Of a stretch of 64,000 nucleotides of DNA, positions 10,641 through 21,110 are shown piece by piece. The notes beneath the pieces are model-generated. The model searched no databases. It was not told the origin of the DNA and saw nothing but the letters and a program-made list of their open reading frames with translations. The position numbers and the translations under genes were made by a program. The stretch spans positions 37,092,324 to 37,156,323 of the forward strand of contig CM042085.1 of the NCBI GenBank assembly GCA_023512835.1. Reading direction: 5' to 3'. The stretch is from Taxillus chinensis (lineage: Eukaryota; Streptophyta; Magnoliopsida; Santalales; Loranthaceae). Every line of letters starts with the position of its first letter. Position 1 is the stretch's first letter.

Positions 10641-10851
10641 TGTATTTGTGACTTGGTTATTTACCAAGTGTTTGACGACACTCACTCTTGTCCGGATCAG
10701 GAATATGTATCCTGTCCTTAGCTTTGCTCTCACGAGTGCATCTCTGGATTAGTAACATATCTTCTGCAATGATCAAATAAACACAAAAGATCTCAGATCA
10801 AATTACATAAGGCTTTATCAGCATTATCCAAATTCTGGGTTTGATCCAACA

Positions 10852-10864
10852 ATCTCCCCCAATT
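10852..10864 (-). promoter_or_regulatory. Polypurine tract of copia-1
   Basis: The minus strand reads TTGGGGGAGAT directly before the 3' LTR, the expected plus-strand primer for reverse transcription. The copia-2 equivalent is at 44674-44686. Confidence 0.85.
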
Positions 10865-10994
10865 ATGGATATGCCCAAACCCTTTGTAATCTGATCTGGT
10901 AAGCAATGCAAAAGAATAATATACAGAATACGCAACACAACCAATTTCATTAATCAGCAACTAAGTACAATTCAACCTTAATACAAGATTTTCA

Positions 10995-13730
10995 CTAAGG
11001 TACATAAGGCTTACTATACTTGAAGATCATAGTTGCTGCCTTCTCTCTAAGCTCCATTGTCTGCTTCATCGTATAAGTAGTGTGTTGGCTCCACGATTTG
11101 TCCACAGTCAAAAATGACTTGATGAAGTAACAGACAAAAGCCCCGCAGCTATCTCCATCCAGCTGTTGTGGCACTTGCTTCTTGCCCCGGAATGTCGCCT
11201 TCAGATTCTCAGTTGGGCCCAAGGGTGTGATGCCCAATTCTTCATATAAACGGGCTTTCTTCACAGCTTCAATCAGCCTGATACACAGTGATTCCCATTG
11301 ATTCTTTCTTACAAAGTGCTCCATTATCTGATGAGAATCAATGAGGATCATTTGCTTGGACTGAATCATAAAGACAGCCATCATGAAGTGTGGCGACATG
11401 ATCCGGTACGGAATGAGGATAGTTGAGAGAGTTTTCCATGGCTTGCTATCCTCAGCAGTTCCGTCGATGAAGGACTGAATTAGATCCACACTGGGAAGAT
11501 AGCCTTCATTCCAACACGGCAAGACATCAAACAAATGCGCATCCTTGTAAAGAGATAGAAACAGCCTCATCTCCAACTTGGCAGCCCTTGAGAAGTTGTC
11601 AATATCTTCTGTTGTAAAGAGTCCTTTCTCCGAACAAAGAGTCTGAATGTCGTCCGGGGAGAAAGGGTACATTTCAGAAAGACATCTTCTCTCAGCAGAG
11701 GATGCAGCAAAGGATTTCATTGCTTTGCTAACACTTCCATCCGCATCAGAGGGGTCAAACTCCGCATATGATGGGAGGAAGGTGTTGGCTGCGGATGAGG
11801 AGGATGGAGGAGGAGCTGGAGCTGCGGTAGAGGAGCTTGGCTGAGAATAGCGGCTTCGTTTGGGAATTTGAACTCCCTGAAGCACTAAAGAGGCACGCCG
11901 CTTCTCAGTCCGAGTAGATGGTTGTGGTGCAGAAGGAGCAGGATCAGATGACATGTTCTCCCCCGGTTTGGCAGATCGACGGGAAGCAACGGGAGGGCGA
12001 GCCATCGTATGCGCCAGGTCCGCAAAAGAGGTAGACAATGAATGGACGGACGAGGCGACTAGATCCATTTTCTGCTCTATGGAGGTGGAGGAGTCAGTGA
12101 GAGCGGAGAGGAGTTGAGCGCCAAGTGTATCAACCTTGGCGGCGATGGCGGAAATTTGGGCGCTGTGAGCCTGGGCGTGGCGGTCCAGCTGGGCGGAAAG
12201 CACAGCGTCGGAGTGGACTGTACCAAAAGAGACACGCCCAAGGACTAACTCCGGAGCCTTGGAGGACTCCCCCGCATGAACAGGAGCAGGGAGTGCGGCC
12301 AGCGCGGAGGAGTCCGCAGGAGTATCGGCGGCAGCGAGCAGCGAAGGAGCTTCTGGAGCATCGGAGGCATCCGGGGCAGCTGACCCGCTTTGACCAGATA
12401 GGTCAACCACTAGAATGGCGGGGGCAGGAGAAGATGAGCCAGCTTTAGCCGGGGAAGGACCCCGGGCAGAGTGGACTGGGCTGGAGGGAGTGGTGAATGC
12501 TACATCTGGAATGGAGGCCGGCATAAGAAAGCCGTGATCCAAGTTCCAGATGATCATTGTCTCCGGGGATTGGGTATGACGAGTGTAAAACACCCGGAGA
12601 TCGTTGTCTGGAAGGGAGGTGGTGTGAGCAAGGCTAAAATGGAGCCAGAGGTCCGTTAAGGTGTCGGCGGAGAGATGGGCTAGGTAGTCTTGGGGTTGAG
12701 GTAGGGGAGGCAACGGAGCTTCCGGAGAAGAGGCTGGGACATCAGCAGTTGAGGCAGCAACAGCGGTAGCAACCGCGGTAGCAACAGCGAAGGTGGAGGG
12801 AGTGGGGACATCCGCAGCAGAAGGAGCTGAGGAAACAGCCTTTGGGGCACTGTGCTGAGATGGCCCCGCAACCTCGGACGGATCGGCACGAACGCTGTGC
12901 TGGGAGGCCCGAGAGTGGGAAGGTGCAGCAATAGACCGAATCCGGGAGGATCGGGGTGCAGAACTAACCTCATGGGCTGGGCTGTCGGAGGGGTCACCAA
13001 CAGAGCTGCCTTGTTGTTCCGAGGCAGGGAGAATGCGGGAGGCCGCGGTGGGTCGGCGGGCGGTCATGTTCCCATCCGGCGTAAGGTAACGGAGGTAATA
13101 AGCCGAGGGAAATGAGATAGCATCAAATCGGGCGAAATGGTCCGGATGTAGATGCTGGAAGACAATGCTGAGAATGCGCCCGAAGGAATGGTTTTTGGGA
13201 CCATTATGCAGCAAACGAAATAAGAACATCCCCCAATCCATCGGAAGACCTTCAAAAACGCCGTACATGGCCAGGAGAAGGTCGTATGGAACTGAGTCCA
13301 GGGCGGATGTGCGAGCCAGTAAGCATCGACTTAGAATGGTCGCCATACATCGATAGTGACCCTGGAAGGATTTCACCTTATATTCCTTCCCCTTGTTTGT
13401 GCAACCCATAGAAGCCGCCATTGGATCGGCATCCGGGCGCTGTGGTTCACCAGGGGGTAGGTGGAGAGCAGCGCGGAGAACGGCGGGAGTGATGAGGATG
13501 GATTCTCCGCGGACATAGGAGATGATGGAGTCGGTGGTGCAGCGAATCCGTTGGTAATACTCAATGATGTCGTCGATAAGAAGATCGACGGGGTTGGAGA
13601 CCAAATTGAGTATATGTGAGGCTTCAAGGAGAGGGCGAAGCTGGAAAAACCAATCCAGAGGATTGGAGACAGCGTGCCAATCAACCAGATGACCAGGATT
13701 AATGCCGGAAAGGGAGATTCTGGGTGCCAT
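10995..13730 (-). CDS. SIRE-type third ORF: plant-transposon-like N-domain fused to ULP1/C48-like protease
   Basis: A single open frame of 911 codons lies between pol and the 3' LTR, where SIRE elements carry their 'env-like' ORF. Residues 1-215 resemble the putative plant transposon protein domain (Transposase_32 type), including a YVRGESILITPAVLRAALHLP segment split as YVRG/ITPAVLR and a SFQGHYRCMATILSRCL core. Residues 216-510 are Ala/Ser/Pro-rich. Residues 515-580 look coiled-coil, and 609-627 form a bipartite basic NLS-like cluster (KRR ... PKRSR). The C-terminus (about 655-911) resembles ULP1/SENP cysteine peptidases, with His781, Asp798, Gln856 and Cys862 in the QQLDGDSCGAFVC context. 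Known family role: processing or removal of SUMO-like proteins; the substrate here is unknown. I see no signal peptide or clear transmembrane helix, so an envelope role is unlikely. The first ATG of the conserved region is at 13730. Confidence 0.82.
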   Translation of the reverse strand: MAPRISLSGINPGHLVDWHAVSNPLDWFFQLRPLLEASHILNLVSNPVDLLIDDIIEYYQRIRCTTDSIISYVRGESILITPAVLRAALHLPPGEPQRPDADPMAASMGCTNKGKEYKVKSFQGHYRCMATILSRCLLARTSALDSVPYDLLLAMYGVFEGLPMDWGMFLFRLLHNGPKNHSFGRILSIVFQHLHPDHFARFDAISFPSAYYLRYLTPDGNMTARRPTAASRILPASEQQGSSVGDPSDSPAHEVSSAPRSSRIRSIAAPSHSRASQHSVRADPSEVAGPSQHSAPKAVSSAPSAADVPTPSTFAVATAVATAVAASTADVPASSPEAPLPPLPQPQDYLAHLSADTLTDLWLHFSLAHTTSLPDNDLRVFYTRHTQSPETMIIWNLDHGFLMPASIPDVAFTTPSSPVHSARGPSPAKAGSSSPAPAILVVDLSGQSGSAAPDASDAPEAPSLLAAADTPADSSALAALPAPVHAGESSKAPELVLGRVSFGTVHSDAVLSAQLDRHAQAHSAQISAIAAKVDTLGAQLLSALTDSSTSIEQKMDLVASSVHSLSTSFADLAHTMARPPVASRRSAKPGENMSSDPAPSAPQPSTRTEKRRASLVLQGVQIPKRSRYSQPSSSTAAPAPPPSSSSAANTFLPSYAEFDPSDADGSVSKAMKSFAASSAERRCLSEMYPFSPDDIQTLCSEKGLFTTEDIDNFSRAAKLEMRLFLSLYKDAHLFDVLPCWNEGYLPSVDLIQSFIDGTAEDSKPWKTLSTILIPYRIMSPHFMMAVFMIQSKQMILIDSHQIMEHFVRKNQWESLCIRLIEAVKKARLYEELGITPLGPTENLKATFRGKKQVPQQLDGDSCGAFVCYFIKSFLTVDKSWSQHTTYTMKQTMELREKAATMIFKYSKPYVP

Positions 13731-15416
13731 TACGGATGAAATATGAAGAACAAGAGGAAAGGTGAGGTCTTGATGAGGAAAGTAGCAACGAGAGGTTTAG
13801 GGATTGGAAATGAGCAATACTCGTGCTTCGCAGGAATAACCAGAATATATATATATAAGGCCGTGTCCGGAAGTGTCAGCGGGTCTAGGAATTTGCGAGT
13901 GAAACAGGGACCCGCTCGACAGGCTGATGTCATTAGTCTGGATATCGATGCGCCTCCGAATGAAACGATGTCGTGGAGACCGCATGACCAAGTAAAGATA
14001 ACAACTGGTTGCCATCCAGAGAAGTGTGTGTGTGCAACCCGAGATTTGCATTTAATGAATCATCATTATTCCTCCTCAAAAGCATGCGACATATAAGTAT
14101 ACATGGATTGTCACAATTGAACAGTGTCAGGAGTCCGGAGGAATGAGCCGACAATCATCCGGAGTAAATAATAGTCGAGGAAGAGTATCCGGATGAATAA
14201 TAGACCTTGTCCGTAGTAAACGAGTTCGGTGAGAGAGTAGAGTAGATTCCTTTGTGGTCAAAAAGTCGAAGAGAAGAGAAGTACCACAACACTTCAAATC
14301 CAAGACTATGGACGAGATTTATCGATACGGTTGCAAAGAAAATCTGAACCTGTAGCTAAACAAGGATAAACTGAAAATACAAAAGCTTAACAGGCAAGGA
14401 TTAATACGGATTAGAGAAGATAATCAGTGAAAAACAACATAATCCGAACTAATGAGAAACAGAACTTATGCATTACCAAGAATGTAGTAGACGTATGCAC
14501 ACGTGAAAATGATCAATATTACTGAATCAGGGCATATGTCGGATAGCAATACACAAGTTCATATAGGTCAACATAGCGAAACCGTCTTGCTGAACAACGT
14601 AGCTAAGATTAATTAAAGAGCATATGATTTGGCCAATTTAGGATTCATGAGTGAAAAAAAAATGATAGAGCGAACACATGTCAAAAGTAGGCAGATGATT
14701 AGCCGATTAAAATGTATGGTTGAAGAAGGAAAATACATCCAAACTTGCCACTTTGCTGATTCAAAACAACATGTCCAGTCAGATCCGGAAGTAAAAGTTT
14801 AGAGGAAGGAGAATCCGAGACATATTAGGGGTTCATTGCTGCTCCCCCGTAGATCATTTAATCCTCTCAATGAAAAGCTCCCCCTCAAATAGGATCAGGA
14901 AAGAGGTCATGAGACATATATGGGGGGTATTACTGAATAATATATAAAGCATTGTCTCCCCCGTAGATTGTGCAATCCTCTCGGTTGACCTTTCCGATTT
15001 GTAGAAGTTCAGCACTGTCTATCTTATTAGAAAACTATACTTCAAAAGCTGATCAAACTGCGATTGAGTATTCATCCACCAGGCATTCCAAGCTAACCCA
15101 TTTCACTTCTTCAACTATACATGTTAATAGAGTAATCTAAATGAACATGCTTTTGTCATGTGGTGATTAATGGAAATTAAGATCATGAAACCAGAAGAGG
15201 TAAATCATATAAGCTTTAGTCATGTTAGCTTAAACGACTTCAGTCGGGAAACGCAAGCATCCTCTCATATATGAAGTTGAGATTAATATCAGAAACATGA
15301 AGCCGTTAAACAGTAAGTATGATCAGCAATACAGTCAGTAAATCGCTACTACTTTCAGTAAACGTATAATGCATGTTCTAAGAGTAAATATACTGTTGGG
15401 TAATTTAATTGTGAAA
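13731..15416 (-). other. copia-1 spacer between pol and third ORF, with internal purine tracts
   Basis: A 1.7-kb non-coding stretch. Two similar blocks, each CTCCCCCGTAGAT followed by AATCCTCTC, at about 14842-14870 and 14957-14985, give GGGGGAG purine tracts in element direction. The copia-2 spacer has the same pair at 48698 and 48820. A block of ATTATTCCTCCTCAAAA near 14065 is also conserved. It may hold the promoter or splice sites for the third ORF; nothing decisive is visible. Confidence 0.6.
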
Positions 15417-16824
15417 CTATGCCGAGAAGTCAAGCATACCTAATCGGAAGAGTAGTTCAGAGAACCTCGCATCAGGCAGGGGCTTTGTAAGTACGTCTGC
15501 TAATTGATCTTCAGTAGCAACATGTTCCAGTGAAATATGCTTTTTGAGAACATGATCGCGTATGAAGTGATACCTGACCTCAATATGCTTCGTCTTAGGA
15601 TGCATGACAGGATTGTTGCTGATGGCAATTGCACTAGTGTTGTCACAGTAGAGTGGAATAGATGACATGTTGAAACCGTAGTCAGTAAGTTGACTTTGCA
15701 TCCAAAGTAGCTGTGCGCAGCAACTTCCGGCAGCTATATATTCCGCCTCAGCAGTAGAGGTTCATACGGAATTTTGCTTTTTACTGAACCATGAAATCAA
15801 TCTATTTCCTAGAAACTGACACGTACCACTTGTGCTTTTCCTGTCGATGCGACATCCAGTGAAGTCGGCATCAGAGTATCCGGATAAGGTGAAGTTGGAC
15901 TTCTTTGGGTACCAGAGTCCCAAACTCATCGTTCCCTTGAGATACCTTAATATCCGTTTTACATGAAGCATATGTGACTCCTTGGGATTCCCTGATATCG
16001 TGCAGGATGCAAGTTGCAAACATAATGTCTGGGCAACTTGCTGTAAGATACGACAAGGATCCTATCATCCCTCGGTAGTCAGTCACATTTACTGAAATAC
16101 CGTCCACATTAGGATCTAACTTGGCACTGACAGACATGGGAGTTTTGACGGGAGATGAACCTTCCATACCAAACTTCTTAATAAGATCGCGAGTGTATTT
16201 GGCTTGATTAATGAAAATTCCTTCCTTTAGCTGTTTAACTTCTATTCCAAGGAAGTAGGACAGTTCTCCCATCATGCTCATCTCAAAATTGCCTGTCATC
16301 AACTTAGCAAACTCTTCACAAAGCTTTGGATTCGTTGATCCGAAAATGATATCATCCACATATATCTGTACGATTAGAGTGTGTCCTTTCTCTTTTCGTA
16401 AAAATAAGGTGGTGTCAATCTTCCCTTTTTGGAAGTTGTGTGCAAGTAGGAATTCTGACAGTGTGTCGTACCAAGCTCTTGGAGCTTGCTTCAAACCATA
16501 TAAATCTTTCCGAAGTTTGTAGACTAGATGTCCAGCTTTAGGTTCAATGAAATCGGGAGGTTGTTCTACGTAAACCTCCTCTTGGAGATCTCCATTCAGG
16601 AATGCGCTCTTGACGTCCATTTGATAAACTATGAAGTTTTCATATGAAGCATACGCCAGAAACATTCGAATTGCCTCAAGTCTTGCTACTGGAGCAAAGG
16701 TCTCATCATAGTCTATGCCTTCTTCTTGACGATATCCTTTCGCTACTAGTCTGGCTTTGTTCCGGATTACTATTCCATCTGTATCAAGCTTGTTCCGGAA
16801 CACCCATTTAACTCCAATGACTTG
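15417..16824 (-). pseudogene. copia-1 reverse transcriptase and RNase H
   Basis: RVT_2 is readable from about 16803 ([43 protein letters not shown]) to the YVDDIIFGS catalytic box near 16347-16365. RNase H follows in two further pieces (about 15762-16019, [10 protein letters not shown]; 15417-15701, [15 protein letters not shown] and a LADVLTKPLPD block), ending in a stop near 15417. Breaks: a TAG just before the RT start (about 16825), a frame change near 15990-16020 and another near 15762. The catalytic motifs are present, but the protein cannot be made as one chain. Confidence 0.9.
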
Positions 16825-18798
16825 CTAAGACTTAGGCCTGGGTACTAATGTCCACACATTGTTTCTCTTAAATTGATTAAGCTCTTCTTGCATGGCTTCT
16901 ATCCAATTTGAATCCTGAAGAGCTTCATCTACCACCTTTGGTTCTATTTGAGATAGAAAACACGAGTAAAGACTCATGTTAGAGGTGGCTGCTCTTGTTC
17001 TTACACCAACAGTAGGATCACCAATGACTTGATCTGAAGGATGGTTTCGAGTCCATCTATAATTCTGTGCATGTGATGGATGATCTTGAGCAATTTGAAG
17101 CTCTTCCAGATTAGGTGGTTCAGAAATATCCGCTGGTTGAGCTTTGCCTGGACTAGCTGTTTCCATATTAGAAGGTACGGTTGAACTAGATGGTTCTTCA
17201 ACACTATTTCTTTCAGTGTTGACTGGTCCGGACGGACTTGAAGGTGCTCCGGAATTTTGGGTATCCGTAGGAGTATGTCCGGAGCTAAATGGTAGTCCGG
17301 AGTCCGAGTCATCTGTAGCATCATCCATACAATTTCTTTGTGTCTCGCTGATGCCACGTGATTGGTCAGGATGTGTAACAGGAACATTCATAAACTTTGA
17401 ATAATCGACGTTGCTGTCCATGACCTGCACATTAGAACTTGAAGAACCGACTTTTGACCAATCAAGATTAGCTTCATCAAAAGTCACATGGATAGATTCT
17501 TCAACTTTAAAAAATTTTCTATTGAAGACCCGATAAGCCTTGCTATGTAGTGAGTACCCGACAAAAATCCCATCATCAGATTTTGGTTCAAATTTATTCC
17601 GGGTCTCTTTGCCATTTATCAGTATATAGCAAGTACACCCAAAAGTTCTGAGATGTGAAATTGAAGGTTTTCGTCCTCTCCACATCTCATAGGGTGTTTT
17701 CATGGTAGATTTATTTATTAGAGTTCTGTTCTGAACATAGTAGGCAGTGGACACAGCTTCAGCCCATAGACTAAGAGGAAGCGTTGCCCCTGCTAACATG
17801 GATCTACCAGCTTCAACTAAAGTACGATTCTTGCGCTCAACTACCCTATTTTGTTGTGGGGTTCTGGGAGCAGAGAAGTCATGCTGTATGCCTTGTTTAG
17901 AATAATATGATCTCATTTCTAAAAAATCAAATTCTGTACCATGATCACTCCTGATGCATTTAATGCTCAGTCCTTGTGAGTTGCTTATCCAGTTGAAGAG
18001 ATCTACTAGATGCTCAAAAGTTTGATCCTTTGATTTCAGGAACATCGCCCATGTGTATCTGGTGAAATCATCGATAACCACAAGGGTATATCTCGCCCTG
18101 ACTAGTGATGGAACAGATATAGGACCACAGAGGTCCATATGAAGAAGTTGTAGAGGAGCAGTTATTGAGTTAACTGATTTGCTCTTAAAGCTGTGTTTGG
18201 TCTGTTTGCCAAGTTGGCATTCTCGACAGAGAGTGTCTCTGGAGAACTTGAGTTTAGGTAGACCAGTGACAAGATCAAGTGACGCTAACTTAGACAAAGT
18301 CTTAAAGTTTAAATGCGCGCATCGCTTGTGCCATAACCAACTATCTTCATATGAAGCTTTAGTGAGGAAACATACAGGGTCAGAAGAATTATTTCTTAAG
18401 ACCACTGAGTATATGTCCCCATCTCTTGATCCGGATAACTTAATATCTCGAGATAAGTTGTCTCTTACTGTACAGGAGTTGGACATAAAGGAAACAGTAA
18501 ATCCTTTGTCACATAGATGACTGACACTTAGCAAATTATGCTTCAAACCTTCGACTAGTGCAACTTTAGTGATTGATACACAACCGTTTGTTAAAGTGCC
18601 ATACCCGACAGTCTTACCTTTGCTGTTGTCACCATATGAAACGGATGGACCTCGTTTTTCATTAACTTCTACGAGCAGAGTCTGATCACCCGTCATATGT
18701 CCGGAGCATCCACTATCGAGGATCCACTTGCTTTGATTGATCTTTAACTTCAAGTGATCCGGCAATGCATTCTAGAGATGCTCCTGAAAGACAACAGT
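16825..18798 (-). pseudogene. copia-1 protease and integrase
   Basis: A 646-codon open stretch counted from the Met at 18765. Residues 17-19 are the aspartic protease DSG. The integrase zinc finger is H146, H151, C180, C183. The catalytic triad is D211, D274, E310, giving the exact D-D35-E spacing. The GKETRNKFEPKSDDGIFVGYS block and Ser-rich linker follow. It is cut off by an in-frame TAG where the chain should run into RT, and upstream gag is in a different frame. The core motifs are intact, so decay is fairly recent. Confidence 0.9.
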
Positions 18799-19873
18799 TT
18801 ACACTTTTGGTGCCCAAACTTGTTTTGGGCGGTTAGAGAATGCAGCAGTATTGTCAACAGTTCCGAATTTGAGTTTGCTAGGACTTTTAGCTTTCCAAGT
18901 TGACATTAACTTGTTAGTTTCAACTGCTTCTTTTATTTGGGTTTTCTTGGGAGAGACACTCCTTTTAGATTTAGATTTTGTTTTGCTCGAAGAACCCCTT
19001 TTATAAAACTGATCTTTATTGGATTGAAATTGATTACAAAGCCAGCTATCAGATAGACTCCAACATTCATAGTGATAATGACCCATTTCCCTACAGATGG
19101 AACAGACACTATAATGTGAAGTACAAACAGGGGATACAGGTCTCTTAGATTTTCTAGACTTTCTACTCTGTTCCCCGTGGCCTAATCCATTGCGTTTGGG
19201 TGACGCGCTCTTGGCCCTAAATGCGTCGGCCTTAGCCTTTCCTTTCTTTTTGGGTGCTACGGTTTTGGCTTTAACTGCAGCAGCCTTCCCTTCATCATTA
19301 GTTACGGGTGCTACGCTTCGGGACTGCAAGAATGACCTCAACTCCACAGTCATAAACTATGGTGCCACCTGAAATGAAACCATCCAATGGTTTAGATGTA
19401 CTAACAGGATATAAGTTGGTTAGTTTTGGAGTGAAATCTGGAGGACACTCATTAGCTTGAGTATTGGAGTTTGGTGATTCGGAGCCTAGGCCAGGTTTGA
19501 CTCGAATGTTATCTGGATCAGTCCTAAATGTAGAGGCTATTTCCCCAGATTTAAGCCACTTACGATTTATTTCCCTTTCCTGTTCAAGTTCGTTTTCGAG
19601 TCTTTTTACTATAACTTTTAGGCCAGAAAGATTGGTATTTAACAGATGATTTTCAGCTCTTAGATCGTGATACCAAGCTTCTTTTCCCCTGAAGTCAGCG
19701 ATGTCCTTTTCTAGTCTAGTAGTAGTAAATTCAAGACGTTTGTTCTGACTTTCCATATCTTTGTACATTTGAGTAATTATTAGTCTCTCATTCTTTTCAT
19801 GATCGCATGTAGTAGTAAGAGATTCTAATTTACTCATGAGCTCAGAGATAGAAGATACCTCAGTATTTGCCAT
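18799..19873 (-). pseudogene. copia-1 gag C-terminal part: coiled coil and second zinc knuckle
   Basis: Two overlapping open pieces. 19298-19873 encodes a charged, heptad-rich segment (ISELMSKLESL through KRLENELEQERE), probably coiled coil, followed by PPDFTPKLTNLYPVSTSKP and SGGTIVYDCG. 18799-19353 encodes a Lys/Ser-rich basic region (PKKKGKAKA), a CCHC zinc knuckle CSICREMGHYHYEC near 19062-19106, and a KQVWAPKV end just before protease. The frame changes near 19310. SIRE gag proteins are long and can carry extra knuckles, which fits. Confidence 0.82.
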
Positions 19874-21050
19874 GAGGCAGATGTTCGGCTTAGGAGTTGG
19901 CTCATCATCCGAGGATTCCTCCTCTTCTTGCTGTTGTCTGAGGTGGAACGTCGGGGTGTAACATTGTCACTTTTCTCTGCCGTCTTAGATTTAGATCTGC
20001 ATTCCTTGGCCCAGGGACCGGTTTTCCCACAGTTAAAGCATTCTTGGGAGCTTGACTCCGATCGTTCCTTCCTTCTGGATGATGAGGAGCCTCTTCTGAA
20101 TCCTTTTCTACTTTTCCGAAGGAATCGTTCGAAGGATTTGACAAGAAGAGCTATTTCCTCTTCCACGTCTGAGTCAGAATTTTCTGACTCATCCGTATCA
20201 TCCTCCAGATGATTACTGGTGCATTCTGTAGCTTTGAGAGCTACTCCCTTTTCTTTCCGAGCTATCTTCTCATCATGGGCAGAGTATTTGAATCGACCTC
20301 ATGAGTCCGAAGCTCTCCGTAGATTTCCTCAAGGGCGTTGAATGGCCGTTTTTGTCAGCTTGCATCTGGAGCTACTTGGAGTAGTAGCGATCCGGCAAGG
20401 ATCGAAAGAACTTGTCATTGATTTGAGACTGAGTGTAGTGCTCATTGACGGTTTTTGGCTCTAGAATGAGCTTGCCGAATCTCCGATAGATGCTTTCCAG
20501 GGGATTCGCCAGGTTTGTGATTGAAACTCTCAAAATTCTCGTCCGAGAGCACATATCACATTTTGCATTTGGGACCGACTCCCCTCATAGAGGATTGTCG
20601 GTTTATCCCAAACGACTTTGCCGACGTGCAGCCCTGGACGTCCGTGAAAGCCTCGGAATCCAAAGACGATGTAACATAAGCTAGAGCCTTTTCACTAGCG
20701 CACTGCCAGGCTCTTTCATCGTTAATAAGTTCGGCATCCGTCTTTGGCCTCCTCACTCCATGTTCTCCGATAGTCATCGGAATTGGGATCTCCTAATGAA
20801 GACATGGCCACACGAGATGATCATGGCATACCATAAACATCTTCATGCGAGCTTTCCACTGGGAGAAAAGTTCAGGTGTGAATTTGGGCGGTTTCGTCAG
20901 AGTAAAACCAGAACTCCGTGGTTGAGGAGCGGCGGCAGCAGCAGGTTGAGGTGGGTCGACGTTTTCACTGCTGCTTCGATTTGGGATGGGCTCTTGTGCA
21001 CCTCCGGAGTTAAGGCGAGTGTTGAATAGCATACTGCTTTCTTCGGCCAT
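19834..21050 (-). pseudogene. copia-1 gag N-terminal part with first zinc knuckle
   Basis: It starts at ATG 21050 (MAEESSMLFNTRLNSGG), 46 bp inside the primer site. Recognisable gag (UBN2-like) blocks follow: FTLTKPPKFTPELFSQWKARM, AWQCASEKALAYVTSSLD, then ESIYRRFGKLIL and SLPDRYYSK, in at least four frames broken near 20790, 20555, 20370 and 20170. The first zinc knuckle at 19999-20040 reads CFNCGKTGPWAKEC, with Pro at the metal-binding His position; the hybrid copy at 53061 keeps His. Confidence 0.88.
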
Positions 21051-21095
21051 TGCTTAGAGTAAAAGAGTGGGATCTCTACTTTTGAACAAATAGAC

Positions 21096-21108
21096 TGCTC
21101 TGATACCA
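21096..21108 (-). promoter_or_regulatory. Primer-binding site of copia-1 (tRNA-iMet)
   Basis: The minus strand reads TGGTATCAGAGCA, complementary to the 3' end of plant initiator Met tRNA, two bases inside the 5' LTR. It fixes the element's strand. Confidence 0.92.
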
Positions 21109-21110
21109 CT

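Larger units (their letters stand above)
9445..10851 (-). mobile_element. 3' LTR of copia-1
   Basis: 1407 bp, reading TGATGGTCCC to GATCCAACA on the plus strand. It pairs with 21111-22525. It differs mainly by a longer G run near 9470 and by gain or loss of short repeat units in the CTTACTCCG array. The TATA-like box is on the minus strand at 9763-9771. Confidence 0.93.

Noticed and set aside
11647..13356. Plus-strand frames opposite the third ORF (11647-11844, 12125-12448, 12852-13115 and others)
   Set aside because: Shadows of the GC-rich minus-strand ORF; no independent motif.
10995..13730. Envelope glycoprotein reading of the third ORF
   Set aside because: No signal peptide, no clear transmembrane helix; NLS-like cluster and C48-like domain point to an intracellular protein.
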